DNA of 64,000 bases from Curtobacterium poinsettiae. Its GTDB lineage: Bacteria; Actinomycetota; Actinomycetes; Actinomycetales; Microbacteriaceae. The notes below the pieces were generated by a model. It was not told the DNA's origin. It ran no database searches and worked only from the letters and a program-made list of their open reading frames with translations. The stretch is taken from NCBI RefSeq assembly GCF_025677645.1, contig NZ_CP106879.1:3162001-3226000 (forward strand). Direction: 5' to 3'. Made by a program: the position numbers and the translations under genes. The stretch's first letter is position 1. Each line of letters begins with the position of its first letter. Shown here piece by piece: positions 40,907-48,508 of the stretch.

Positions 40907-41203
40907 TCGCCGATCGACCGTTACCGAACCGTTACCAAGCGGTGGACGGACCGTTCTGCCAGCGTTCCTGGACGCGCTGCCCAGTCTGACCGGTCATGGT
41001 GTCGGCTCCGCCTGACCGCGGCCACCCCACGGCTGCCCCGGCGGACGGACGGGCCCCACACCACCGTCCGGTCCTCACCGGCTCGAGGACTCCTCGTCGT
41101 CGCCGACGGTGTCACCGACACCGTCAGCCTCCGACGTGCCAGCACGGCCTCGGTCGCGCGAGCACGAGTCCCTCCCCCACCGAGCCGCCGACCCGCGGAA
41201 CCG
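40907..41203 (+). promoter_or_regulatory. Long leader of the secreted cell-wall protein with 11-bp-spaced direct repeats
   Basis: No gene is visible in these 297 bases. Near the start the 9-mer ACCGTTACC occurs at 40917 and 40928, 11 bp apart, and the related ACCGTTCTGCC occurs near 40949. One-turn spacing of direct repeats is typical of response-regulator (PhoP- or SARP-like) binding. The rest is GC-rich, with several small hairpins (for example GGTGTCACCGACACC) but no match that I can confirm to a known riboswitch. Confidence 0.4.
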
Positions 41204-42079
41204 ATGCGACACACCCCTGAGCTCCCCACCACCACCACCGCCCCGACCCGACGTGAGGCCCTGAACACCCCCACCCGCCGGATGCGCCGGGCCCTGCGGC
41301 ACCGCGCGACGCTGATCGCCGGCGGAGCGGCGGTCCTCGCCGTCGCCGGAGGCGCCCTGACCGTCGGCACGCAGCCCGCCATCGGCGAAGCCCTCGGCAT
41401 GCCGACCAGCACCGCGAGCGCCTCGGCGACCGCGGAGCCCGCCCTGCGCGGCACCGCGCTCGACCGTGCCCAGGCCGCCGCCACGATCACCACGGCGAAG
41501 ACCGTCATGCAGACCGCGAACGACAAGGTCGACACCTCGGCACTCGAACAGCGCGTCGACGCCCTGAGCGACTACCCGGACCTGTCCGGCGCTGCGCTGA
41601 CGAACCGGATCTCGACGACGGTCGCGTCGGCCACCGACGTCGCGCAGGCCAGCGCCACGCAGGACAAGCGGGACGTCGACGCGAAGGCCGCGGCCGCAGC
41701 GAAGGCCGCAGCCGAGCGGCAGGCGGCCGCCGAGGCCGCCGAGGCGGCTCGGAAGCTCGCCGCCGGCAACACCGTCGCCGGTGCCAAGGCCACGGCGAGC
41801 TCGCTCGCGTCGTCGGAGTACGGCTGGGGTGCCGACCAGTTCCAGTGCCTCGACAACCTGTGGACCAAGGAGTCGGGCTGGAACTACCAGGCCGTCAACG
41901 CGAACGGCGGCGCGACCGGCATCCCGCAGGCGCTCCCCGGCTCGAAGATGGCCACGATCGCCGCGGACTGGCGCACCAACGCCACCACGCAGATCACCTG
42001 GGGCCTGCAGTACATCAGCTCGGCGTACGGCACCCCGTGCGCGGCGTGGGCGCACTCGCAGGCGAACAACTTCTACTGA
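41204..42079 (+). CDS. Secreted lytic-transglycosylase-like (aggregation-promoting-factor C-terminal-like) protein
   Basis: 291 residues. A basic N-terminus and one hydrophobic helix (residues about 36-54, LIAGGAAVLAVAGGALTVG) mark a signal peptide or anchor. Residues about 85-185 are helical and Ala-rich (AAAAAKAAAERQAAAEAAEA), a coiled-coil-like stalk. The C-terminal 85 residues form the lysozyme-like domain, with ADQFQCLDNLWTKESGWNYQ (the catalytic Glu in KES-G-W) and ANGGATGIPQALPGSKMA. It should act outside the cell on peptidoglycan. The long leader may carry phosphate- or envelope-stress regulation. A perfect terminator follows. Confidence 0.88.
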   Translation: MRHTPELPTTTTAPTRREALNTPTRRMRRALRHRATLIAGGAAVLAVAGGALTVGTQPAIGEALGMPTSTASASATAEPALRGTALDRAQAAATITTAKTVMQTANDKVDTSALEQRVDALSDYPDLSGAALTNRISTTVASATDVAQASATQDKRDVDAKAAAAAKAAAERQAAAEAAEAARKLAAGNTVAGAKATASSLASSEYGWGADQFQCLDNLWTKESGWNYQAVNANGGATGIPQALPGSKMATIAADWRTNATTQITWGLQYISSAYGTPCAAWAHSQANNFY

Positions 42080-42110
42080 TCGGCGCGGGTCGCGACGGCG
42101 ACCGGCAGAC

Positions 42111-42152
42111 GGACGGGAGGCCCGTGGCGGATCCGCCACGGGCCTCCCGTCC
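42111..42152. terminator. Perfect 42-bp palindromic terminator
   Basis: A completely self-complementary 42-bp sequence (GGACGGGAGGCCCG at the left end, GGATCC at the centre). It sits between converging genes (stops at 42079 and 42168) and shares its outer 18 bp with the aroQ terminator at 11933-11974. Confidence 0.85.
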
Positions 42153-42167
42153 GTTTCGTGGTCGCGG

Positions 42168-42476
42168 TCAGCCCACCCGCGCGACGCGCACGTCGACGCG
42201 GCTGAGCGCCAGGCCGCGTGCCGCGGCGGTCGCCAGGGCGACGTCGTGGACGGCGCGCGCGACCTCGGGGGCCGGGCGGAAGCCGTCCGTGCCGATGACG
42301 ACGCGCAGTGCGTCTTCGTCGACGACGATCCGGAGTGGTCCGGTGCTCGTGGCGATGCTGCGGACCGCCTGCACGGCGCTCGCGACCGTCGGTCGGGAGC
42401 GGTACAGGTCAGTGACCCCGGGGACCTCGAGGACGGCGGCCTCGATCTCGGCGAGGGTCTCCTCGGTGGTGCTCAT
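42168..42476 (-). CDS. Small Asp23-like protein, third gene of the sigma operon
   Basis: 102 residues. The start ATG overlaps the stop of the preceding Asp23 gene (ATGA). The sequence resembles a short Asp23/Gls24 domain: IEAAVLEVPGVTDLY (the helix with val-Pro-Gly-Val), then a strand VVDEDALRVVIGTDG and a helix PEVARAVHDVALATAA, ending in strands RVDVRVARVG. It may form heteromers with the larger Asp23 protein or regulate it. The family assignment is by pattern only. Confidence 0.65.
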   Translation of the reverse strand: MSTTEETLAEIEAAVLEVPGVTDLYRSRPTVASAVQAVRSIATSTGPLRIVVDEDALRVVIGTDGFRPAPEVARAVHDVALATAAARGLALSRVDVRVARVG

Positions 42477-43126
42477 CGGGCCCCCTCGGGGTCGGTGCCG
42501 GGCTCGGGGTCCGGCAACAGGTCGCGGACGACGACGTCGATCGCCTCGACGAGCAGGTCGGTCTGCTCGGCCAGGGTGCCGGCCACGGCGGCGCGGACCA
42601 ACTCGGCGGTCGCGGGGATCGACGGGCCGGACGCGATCGCGATCTCGACGACGACCCGGATCGGGGACGCGAGTTCGGTGACGTCACCGTCGAGGTGGCG
42701 GCAGCGGGCCACGAGCACGCCGGGGACCTCGTCACCGGTGCGCCGGATGAGGGAACGGATAGCGCCCTCGGTCATCACGGGGCGCTCGGTCTCGGACTGG
42801 GGGCGGAGGGGGACGTCGCGCCCGGAGCGGGACTCGATCGAGATGTTCGCCAGGACGCCGCTGATCCAGGACTCGTCGGCCGGGGCCTCGTCGCGTGCGG
42901 CCGCCTCGAGCGAGCGCAGCGACGCGTGCCGGACGCGGATGATCGCGGCCAGGGCGTTCTGGCAAGCGGGCGAGTCGTCGATGCTCGGGTCCGCCGGCTG
43001 CATGCCGGCGTCGAGGTAGTCGGTGAGCTCGTCGATCGAGTGGCCGTCCAGGTCACCGGGTTCGAGGGCGTCGAGTGCTTCGGGGCTGTCGGGCAGGTCC
43101 GGCCGGATGCCGTCGTGGTCGGTCAT
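42473..43126 (-). CDS. Asp23/Gls24-type protein with an anti-sigma-like N-terminus
   Basis: 217 residues. The ATG at 43126 is chosen because GGAGGG lies 7 bases upstream; it overlaps the sigma factor stop (ATGA). Residues about 30-70 read like a zf-HC2 anti-sigma module: ELTDYLDAGMQPADP, then SPACQNALAAI, but the usual H-x3-C-x2-C zinc ligands are missing except for a single Cys (about residue 55). Residues about 117-203 form the Asp23 domain, with EGAIRSLIRRTGDEVPGVLV and paired strands around RVVVEIAIASG. Asp23 proteins sit at the cell envelope. The position after an ECF sigma factor suggests a membrane-stress regulatory role. Confidence 0.78.
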   Translation of the reverse strand: MTDHDGIRPDLPDSPEALDALEPGDLDGHSIDELTDYLDAGMQPADPSIDDSPACQNALAAIIRVRHASLRSLEAAARDEAPADESWISGVLANISIESRSGRDVPLRPQSETERPVMTEGAIRSLIRRTGDEVPGVLVARCRHLDGDVTELASPIRVVVEIAIASGPSIPATAELVRAAVAGTLAEQTDLLVEAIDVVVRDLLPDPEPGTDPEGAR

Positions 43127-43677
43127 CGCCATCCCTCCATGAGTCGGATCATGTTCTTCCTCGCTCGGGACAGCAGTCCCCGGACCGTCGAGGGCGGCAG
43201 GTCGAGTTCGGCGGCGATCTCGTCGTACCGGTACTCGAGCACCTCCTTCATGATCCAGCACCGTCGTTGGGCTTCGGGCAGTTCGGCCAGCGCACGCTCG
43301 GCCGCGTCCTCGCGCGAGCGCGCCTCGGCGACCCGGTCGGGTGCGTCATCTGCCGGCGCGGCGACCTCGAGCTCGGTGACGTCGTCGTGGACGCGCCGCG
43401 CGCGGATGCGGTCGAGGCACTTCCGGCTCAGGATGCGCATCAACCACGACTTCACGCGCGCGAGGTCCTCGAGGGAGTCGAGGCGGTCCCACGCGGTGAT
43501 GAAGGTCTCCTGCACGACGTCGTCGAGTTCGTCAGTGGAACCGAGGGTCCGACGGGCGTAGGCGCGGAGCAGCGGGGTGTGGCGACGGATCAGGACCTCG
43601 AAGGCCCGGACGTCGCCGTCGGACGACCGGCCGGCGAGGACCGCGTCGTCGAGCTCGGCGAGGGACTGGTGGTGCAC
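43123..43677 (-). CDS. ECF-type sigma-70 family RNA polymerase sigma factor
   Basis: 184 residues from a GTG with GAAGGAAC upstream. Region 2 (residues about 20-95) includes FEVLIRRHTPLLRAYARRTLG, DDVVQETFITAWDRLDSL and SWLMRILSRKCLDRIRARR, the -10 recognition part. Region 4 (residues about 125-180) has ALAELPEAQRRCWIMKEVLEYRYDEIA, noted here as LPEAQRRCWIMKEVLEY, and LDLPPSTVRGLLSRARK for the -35. Region 3 is absent, as in extracytoplasmic-function factors. It is followed at once by an Asp23 protein with an anti-sigma-like module, and preceded by a 49-codon gene. Confidence 0.92.
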   Translation of the reverse strand: MHHQSLAELDDAVLAGRSSDGDVRAFEVLIRRHTPLLRAYARRTLGSTDELDDVVQETFITAWDRLDSLEDLARVKSWLMRILSRKCLDRIRARRVHDDVTELEVAAPADDAPDRVAEARSREDAAERALAELPEAQRRCWIMKEVLEYRYDEIAAELDLPPSTVRGLLSRARKNMIRLMEGWR

Positions 43678-43686
43678 GCGTTCCTT

Positions 43687-43836
43687 CTACTGGTGGTGGA
43701 TGGAGAACGGCTGGGTGCGCCGGCGTGCCGGCACGACCCTGAACGGTCCGACCGGCCGGGCGGCGAGCGACCGGACCCGCGCCAGGGCGAGCACGTGCGC
43801 GGGGGCGTTCCTGGGGACTGCGACGGTGCGGGTCAT
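43687..43836 (-). CDS. 49-residue basic protein upstream of the ECF sigma factor
   Basis: ATG at 43836 preceded by GAGGAG at a 6-base spacing, stop TAG at 43687, only 9 bases before the sigma GTG. The product opens MTRTVAVPRNAPAHVLALAR and is rich in Arg, Pro and Val, with no hydrophobic helix. It could be a small regulator, a leader peptide controlling translation of the sigma factor, or a ribosome-loading element. Its last residues (IHHQ) mirror the first of sigma (MHHQ), both from GTGGTG-type repeats, which may be chance. Not homologous to anything I recognise. Confidence 0.5.
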   Translation of the reverse strand: MTRTVAVPRNAPAHVLALARVRSLAARPVGPFRVVPARRRTQPFSIHHQ

Positions 43837-44031
43837 GTCGACTCCTCGTGGTGTGGTCGACGATGGGACGTGGGTCGCACCGGTTTCGTCACACAGGACG
43901 TCGAGAGGCGACCCGCACGGTCCCGGTGCGCTCCGGGTCCGATCACCGTGGTCGCGAGGGTGGCCCCGCCGTCAGCACCAGCTACCGGTCGGGGTCCGGC
44001 GCACCGACCCCGGTGCGCCAGACTTGCCTCC

Positions 44032-44661
44032 ATGTCGCTCGTCACCGCCGTCTGCCGCGTCGACCGCCTGCTGCCGGACTCCGGCATCATCGGCGTCACC
44101 GCCATCGACAAGCGCCCGGTCACCGGGAGCGTCCGGGTCCGGCCGCTCGGCCTGCGCGCCGACGTGCAGGCGAACCGCAAGTACCACGGTGGTGTGGACC
44201 AGGCCGTGTACGCCTACGCCGACGAGGACGCCGCGTACTTCGCCGACCTGCTCGACCGCGAGGTCCCGCCCGGCCTGTTCGGCGAGAACCTCCGCACCAG
44301 CGGCATCGACGTCACCGGGGCCATCACCGGGGAACGCTGGCGGATCGGCGACACCCTCGTGCTCGAGGTGACCGTCCCCCGGACACCCTGCGGCACCTTC
44401 GCCCGGCGCATGGGCATCGACGGGTGGGTGAAGCGGTTCGCCGACGAAGGGCGGCCCGGGGCGTACCTGCGGGTGGTCAAGTCCGGTTCGGTCGCCGCGG
44501 GTGACCCCGTCGAGGTGACGCACCGGCCGGAACACGGGGTGACGATCGGCGAGATCTTCGGCGACCTGGCGCCCGATCGTGCGCGGGCCGTGCTCGAGTC
44601 GGGGGAACGGCTGGCGCCGAAGGTCGTCCAGGACCTGTCGAAGGTCGCCGCGCGAGTCTGA
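44032..44661 (+). CDS. MOSC domain protein (YiiM-like)
   Basis: 209 residues from the ATG at 44032; no strong ribosome site is seen (CTTGCCTCC). MOSC landmarks: DVQANRKYHGGVDQAVYAYA, then PPGLFGENLRTSGID, RWRIGDTLVLEVTVPRTPCG with the conserved Cys that binds molybdenum cofactor-type sulfur, and GTFARRMGIDGWVKRF. These proteins transfer sulfur or reduce N-hydroxylated bases (YiiM). It is divergent from the sigma-associated small gene. No molybdenum enzyme is nearby. Confidence 0.88.
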   Translation: MSLVTAVCRVDRLLPDSGIIGVTAIDKRPVTGSVRVRPLGLRADVQANRKYHGGVDQAVYAYADEDAAYFADLLDREVPPGLFGENLRTSGIDVTGAITGERWRIGDTLVLEVTVPRTPCGTFARRMGIDGWVKRFADEGRPGAYLRVVKSGSVAAGDPVEVTHRPEHGVTIGEIFGDLAPDRARAVLESGERLAPKVVQDLSKVAARV

Positions 44662-44685
44662 TGCCGACGAGCCTGCCGAGCCCGA

Positions 44686-45069
44686 TCAGCCCGGCAGCAC
44701 GCCCCTCGACGGGTCGAGCGGACGCTTCGCCGCCGGCAGCCCTGCGACCACCAGGTCGTAGGCGTTCGCCACGAGGTCCTCGACCAGGGTCTCGTCGATG
44801 CCGACACCCGGCGTCAGCGTGATCCAGTGCCGCTTGTTCATGTGCCACCCGGGCGTGATCTCGTCGTGGTCACGCACGAGCGCCGCCCCGTGCGGCGGCG
44901 CGCACTTGAGGTTCACGATCGGGGTCCCACGCACCTCGGTCACCATCACGAACATCTTGCCGACGACCTTGTAGACCACGGAGCCCTCGCCGAACGGCTG
45001 GGTCTCGACGGCCGCCGGCAGCCCCAGTGCCGTGCGGCTCGCGATGTCGTGCAGCTGCTGGCCGTCCAT
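44686..45069 (-). CDS. MmcQ/YjbR family DNA-binding-like protein
   Basis: 127 residues. The family pattern is clear: the N-terminal helix GLPAAVETQPFGEG, then VYKVVGKMFVMVTEVRGTPIVNLKC and HMNKRHWITLTPG with the conserved K-R-H-W. MmcQ/YjbR proteins have a CyaY-like or DNA-binding fold and no settled role. It is convergent with the MOSC gene by 24 bases and divergent from the Excalibur gene. Start ATG at 45069; no clear ribosome site. Confidence 0.85.
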   Translation of the reverse strand: MDGQQLHDIASRTALGLPAAVETQPFGEGSVVYKVVGKMFVMVTEVRGTPIVNLKCAPPHGAALVRDHDEITPGWHMNKRHWITLTPGVGIDETLVEDLVANAYDLVVAGLPAAKRPLDPSRGVLPG

Positions 45070-45210
45070 GTGACCAGGATGCCGCAGGCCGCCGACAGCG
45101 CACCCCGTTCGGGGGCAGGTCCTGAGTGTCGATCACGTCGTAGGATCACCACGCCGCGCACCCGACGCGGCGGTCGCTCGCGCGATCACCACCAGTTCCA
45201 GGGGGAACCC

Positions 45211-45510
45211 GTGCGCATCATCCGTACCCTCGGCATCGCCGCCGCCACCGCCGTCCTCGCGACCACCGTCGTCGTCGGCGGGACCTCGACCGCGCAGGCC
45301 GCGCCGAAGTCCTACGCCAACTGCACCGCGGTGCACAAGGTGTACTCCGGCGGCATCGCCAAGAAGTCCGTCACGAAGAACAAGGTCGTCTCCGGCGGCA
45401 AGACCACCTACCGTGCGCTCAAGGGCACGGTGAAGAAGGACGACGCCCTGTACAAGGCGAACACCAAGCTCGACCGCGACAAGGACGGCATCGCCTGCGA
45501 GAAGAGCTGA
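45211..45510 (+). CDS. Secreted Excalibur calcium-binding domain protein
   Basis: 99 residues from a GTG at 45211 with AGGGGGAA upstream. A signal peptide of about 31 residues ends in AQA-AP. The mature 68 residues carry the Excalibur motif with a calcium-binding D-x-D-x-D-G-x-x-C-E at the end (LDRDKDGIACEK) and the partner Cys in NCTAVHKVYSGGI. The family name comes from extracellular calcium-binding regions. The rest, KKSVTKNKVVSGGKTTY, is Lys-rich and suited to the cell wall. It probably acts outside the cell, perhaps with nucleases or wall enzymes; role unknown. Confidence 0.88.
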   Translation: MRIIRTLGIAAATAVLATTVVVGGTSTAQAAPKSYANCTAVHKVYSGGIAKKSVTKNKVVSGGKTTYRALKGTVKKDDALYKANTKLDRDKDGIACEKS

Positions 45511-45534
45511 CGCTCCCTCCCGCTTGGTGACACC

Positions 45535-45606
45535 GGCAAGACACCGGTGTTCGCGTCCTGAACACCCGCACGCCGGGGTGCGATGCGCGAACACCGGTGT
45601 CTTGCG
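45535..45606. repeat. 72-bp palindromic element, copy 2
   Basis: Same length and plan as 33257-33328: GGCAAGACACCGGTGTTCGCG at the left (positions 45535 onward; key block ACACCGGTGTTC) pairs with GCGAACACCGGTGTCTTGCG at the right end. The inner parts GAACACCC and GGGGTGC form the tip. It separates the converging Excalibur and cysE genes and may end both transcripts. Confidence 0.8.
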
Positions 45607-45648
45607 ATCACGGCGCGACGCGGTGCGACGCGCCGCGGTGCAACTCGC

Positions 45649-46233
45649 TCAGAGCGTCGGGACGCCCTCGTGCCCGGAACGGGGACGCGGAGTCCCGGCG
45701 ACGCCCGTGACGACCGACCCCGCCGGCACGTCCTTCGTGACGACCGTGTTGGCGCCGACGACGGAGTCCGGACCGATCGTGATCGCCCCGATCAAGGACG
45801 ACCCGGCGCCGAGCACCACGCGGTCCCCCACCACCGGGTGCCGTCGGGCTCCAGGGCCGTGGTCTCCGCCGCGTCCGCCCAGGGTGACGCCGTGGAACAC
45901 GAGCACGTCGTCGCCGATGACCGCGGTCTCCCCGATGACGACACCCATGCCGTGGTCGATGAAGAACCGACGGCCGATGCGCGCGCCGGGGTGGATCTCG
46001 ATGCCGGTGACGGACCGTGCGATCTGCCCGAGCAGGCGGGCCGCGAACCGGGACCCGGGCAGCCCCTGCGCGTTCCAGAGGCGATGGGTCAGGCGGTAGG
46101 TCCAGATGGCGTGCAGACCCGAGTAGACGATCGCGTTCTCCAGGTCGCCCCGGGCAGCGGGGTCACCGCGGCGTGCTGCGGACAGGTCCTCCCGGATGGT
46201 CCGCAGCACGCCTCGTCGGAGGGGACGACTCAC
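45649..46233 (-). CDS. cysE: Serine O-acetyltransferase
   Basis: 194 residues from a GTG at 46233 that overlaps the cysK stop (GTGA); this is the short EpsC-type form. It acetylates L-serine with acetyl-CoA to O-acetylserine, the CysK substrate. The left-handed beta-helix hexapeptide repeats run from [20 protein letters not shown] through [23 protein letters not shown] to [11 protein letters not shown], with the catalytic His in FIDHG and HGVTLGG. The N-terminal [16 protein letters not shown] is typical. The short C-terminus [14 protein letters not shown] lacks a clear CysK-binding terminal Ile. Confidence 0.93.
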   Translation of the reverse strand: MSRPLRRGVLRTIREDLSAARRGDPAARGDLENAIVYSGLHAIWTYRLTHRLWNAQGLPGSRFAARLLGQIARSVTGIEIHPGARIGRRFFIDHGMGVVIGETAVIGDDVLVFHGVTLGGRGGDHGPGARRHPVVGDRVVLGAGSSLIGAITIGPDSVVGANTVVTKDVPAGSVVTGVAGTPRPRSGHEGVPTL

Positions 46234-47168
46234 GCAGTGAGCCCCTCGAAGAGCACCGTCGACAGGTAGCGCTCTCCCGTGTCGCACACGATGGCGACGA
46301 TCCGCTTGCCGGCGTTCTCGGGGCGAGCGGCGATCTCGAGGGCCGCGTGGATGATCGCGCCGGACGAGATGCCCGACAGGATGCCCTCCTGCGTCGCCAG
46401 GGCACGGGCAACGCGCAGCGCGTCGTCGAGCTCGACGTCGAACACCTCGTCGATGACGCTCTGGTCGAGGACCTCGGGCACGAAGTTCGCGCCGATGCCC
46501 TGGATCTTGTGCGGACCGGCCTTACCCTCGGTGAGCAGGGGCGAGTCCTTCGGCTCGACGGCGACGATCTGCACGCCGGGCACGCGCTCCTTGAGCACCT
46601 GCCCGACACCGGTGATCGTGCCGCCGGTGCCGACGCCCGCGACGAACACGTCGACGTGCTCCTCGGTGTCGCGGAGGATCTCCTCCGCCGTGGTCTTCCG
46701 GTGGATCTCGGCGTTCGCGGCCGTCTCGAACTGGTGGGCGAGGATCGCGCCGGGGGTCTCCGCGACGATCGACTCGGCCTTCGCGACCGCACCCTTCATG
46801 CCCTCGGGCCCGGGGGTCAGGACGATCTCGGCCCCGTACGCGCGGATGACCGCACGGCGCTCGACGCTCATGGTCTCGGGCATGGTGATGACGACCCGGT
46901 ACCCACGGGCGGCACCGACCAGCGCGAGGGCGATGCCGGTGTTCCCGGACGAGCCCTCGACGATGGTGCCACCGGGCTGCAGCGCGCCGGAGGCCTCGGC
47001 CGCGTCGATGATCGCGACGCCGAGACGGTCCTTGACGCTGGCGCCCGGGTTGTAGAACTCGAGCTTCGCGAGCACCTCGGCCCCGCCTGCCTTCGGCAGC
47101 CGGTTCAGCTTGACGAGGGGGGTGTTGCCGAACGCCTGGGAGATGTTCTCGTAGATGGTGCCGCTCAT
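46230..47168 (-). CDS. cysK: Cysteine synthase A (O-acetylserine sulfhydrylase)
   Basis: 312 residues; ATG at 47168 preceded by AAGGACGGA. PLP lysine in [16 protein letters not shown], phosphate-binding loop later as [10 protein letters not shown], substrate loop [20 protein letters not shown], here cited as the SSGNTG motif, and a C-terminal [12 protein letters not shown]. It makes L-cysteine from O-acetylserine and sulfide in the cytosol. It is coupled to cysE by a 4-base overlap, forming a two-gene cysteine operon, which also feeds the cysteine desulfurase of the NAD operon elsewhere in the window. Confidence 0.96.
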   Translation of the reverse strand: MSGTIYENISQAFGNTPLVKLNRLPKAGGAEVLAKLEFYNPGASVKDRLGVAIIDAAEASGALQPGGTIVEGSSGNTGIALALVGAARGYRVVITMPETMSVERRAVIRAYGAEIVLTPGPEGMKGAVAKAESIVAETPGAILAHQFETAANAEIHRKTTAEEILRDTEEHVDVFVAGVGTGGTITGVGQVLKERVPGVQIVAVEPKDSPLLTEGKAGPHKIQGIGANFVPEVLDQSVIDEVFDVELDDALRVARALATQEGILSGISSGAIIHAALEIAARPENAGKRIVAIVCDTGERYLSTVLFEGLTA

Positions 47169-47318
47169 CCGGTCCGTCCTTCGCAGCTCAGGTCGCGCAT
47201 CGCTCTTCCTGGAGGCGCGGTGTGCGCCCGATCCTAGCGACCGGAACCCGGTCGGTCCTGTCCGTGACGGCGCATGCGCTCGGACGCGAGTCGCGCCTCC
47301 AGACCCGGCTCCCGGACT

Positions 47319-47369
47319 GCGAGAGCGACAGACACCCGCGGAAGATCGACGGCATTCTGTCGCTGTCGC
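47319..47369. repeat. Inverted repeat between cysK and the dipeptidase gene
   Basis: GCGAGAGCGACAGA (47319-47332) pairs with TCTGTCGCTGTCGC (47356-47369) with one mismatch and a 23-base spacer. It lies upstream of cysK and downstream of the dipeptidase stop, so it may end the dipeptidase transcript. Confidence 0.6.
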
Positions 47370-47427
47370 GGGGGTGAGGACGACCGGCGCCGAGGAGAGT
47401 CGCTTCCGAGGCGTTCGCCCCACCGCG

Positions 47428-48465
47428 TCAGCGCACGAACGCCGTCCGGGCGAACCGCTCGTCGGTCGCCTCCAGCACCCGCAGCACGTTGCCTCCGGCC
47501 AACGCCCGCAGGTCCGACTCACCCCAGCCGCGCCGGACGAGCTCCGCCGCGAGCACCGGGTACCGCGACACGTCCCGCAGGTCCGGCGGCAGCACCGGGG
47601 TGCCGTCGTAGTCACCGCCGAGGCCGAGGTGCGCGACACCGGCGACGTCACGGGCGTGCTCGACGTGGTCGGCGACGTCCGACACCGTGACCAGGGGCGG
47701 TTCGCCGGACATCCCCGACTCCTCCCAGTCCGCCCACGCCCGCGACACGAACTTCGGCACGAAGGTGATCATCACGACGCCGCCGTTGTCGGCCAACCGG
47801 GCGAGGACGTCGTCAGGCACGTTCCGCGGGTGGTCGTCGATCGTGACGGTCGACGAGTGGCTGAACACGACGGGCCGGGTCGCCACGTCGAGCGTGTCCC
47901 GCATGGTGCCCGGTGCGGTGTGGGAGAGGTCGACGAGCATGCCGATCCGCTCCATCTCGGCGACGACCTGCCGCCCGCGGTCGGTCAGGCCGCCGTGTGC
48001 CCGTTCTCCGGTCGCGGAGTCGGCCCAGGGGGTGTCGTCGTTGTGGGTGAGCGTCATGTAGCGGACGCCGAGCCGCGCGAGGGTGCGGAGGACCGCGAGG
48101 TCGTCACCGATCGAGTGCCCGCCCTCGGCGCCGAGCAGCGACGCGATCCGGCCGGAGTCGACGGCGGTACGGACCTCGGCGGCGGTGCGGGCGAGCGCGA
48201 GGTCGTCGGGGTAGCGCTCGATGATCCGGTGTGCGAGGTCGACCTGCTGCAGCGTCGTCGTCACGGGGTCCGGGTCGTCCGCGGGCACGAACACCGACCA
48301 GAACTGCCCGACGACGCCGCCGGCACGGAGCTTCGGGATGTCGGTGTGCAGTGAGTCGGTCTCGGTGTCGATGCCCTCGACGCCGGAGTCGTGGCTGTCA
48401 CGGCGCTCCCAGGGCAGGTCGTTGTGGCCGTCGATGACCGGGAACAGGAGCGCGTCGAACGTCAT
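47428..48465 (-). CDS. M19 family membrane dipeptidase
   Basis: 345 residues. TIM-barrel zinc peptidase of the renal dipeptidase family. Metal ligands are expected in [11 protein letters not shown] (His-x-Asp), the bridging Glu in [12 protein letters not shown], and His residues in [11 protein letters not shown] and [16 protein letters not shown]. Other family elements are [16 protein letters not shown] and LGLGGDYDG. It hydrolyses dipeptides, perhaps including D-residues of the wall. No signal peptide is present, so it is probably cytosolic. It stands alone, divergent from the GNAT gene, with a 43-base gap. Confidence 0.9.
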   Translation of the reverse strand: MTFDALLFPVIDGHNDLPWERRDSHDSGVEGIDTETDSLHTDIPKLRAGGVVGQFWSVFVPADDPDPVTTTLQQVDLAHRIIERYPDDLALARTAAEVRTAVDSGRIASLLGAEGGHSIGDDLAVLRTLARLGVRYMTLTHNDDTPWADSATGERAHGGLTDRGRQVVAEMERIGMLVDLSHTAPGTMRDTLDVATRPVVFSHSSTVTIDDHPRNVPDDVLARLADNGGVVMITFVPKFVSRAWADWEESGMSGEPPLVTVSDVADHVEHARDVAGVAHLGLGGDYDGTPVLPPDLRDVSRYPVLAAELVRRGWGESDLRALAGGNVLRVLEATDERFARTAFVR

Positions 48466-48508
48466 CCCCCGACGCTACCGCCCGCGCCCTCGTGGCTAGG
48501 CTCGAACC

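Noticed and set aside
40907..41203. A c-di-AMP (ydaO-type) riboswitch before the secreted wall enzyme
   Set aside because: Such riboswitches precede similar genes in other actinobacteria, but I could not find the conserved core blocks in this leader. An Rfam covariance search would settle it.
41080..41210. A minus-strand gene opposite the wall-enzyme leader
   Set aside because: The frame is rich in Arg/Gly and continues antisense through the wall-enzyme gene; no ribosome site or family.
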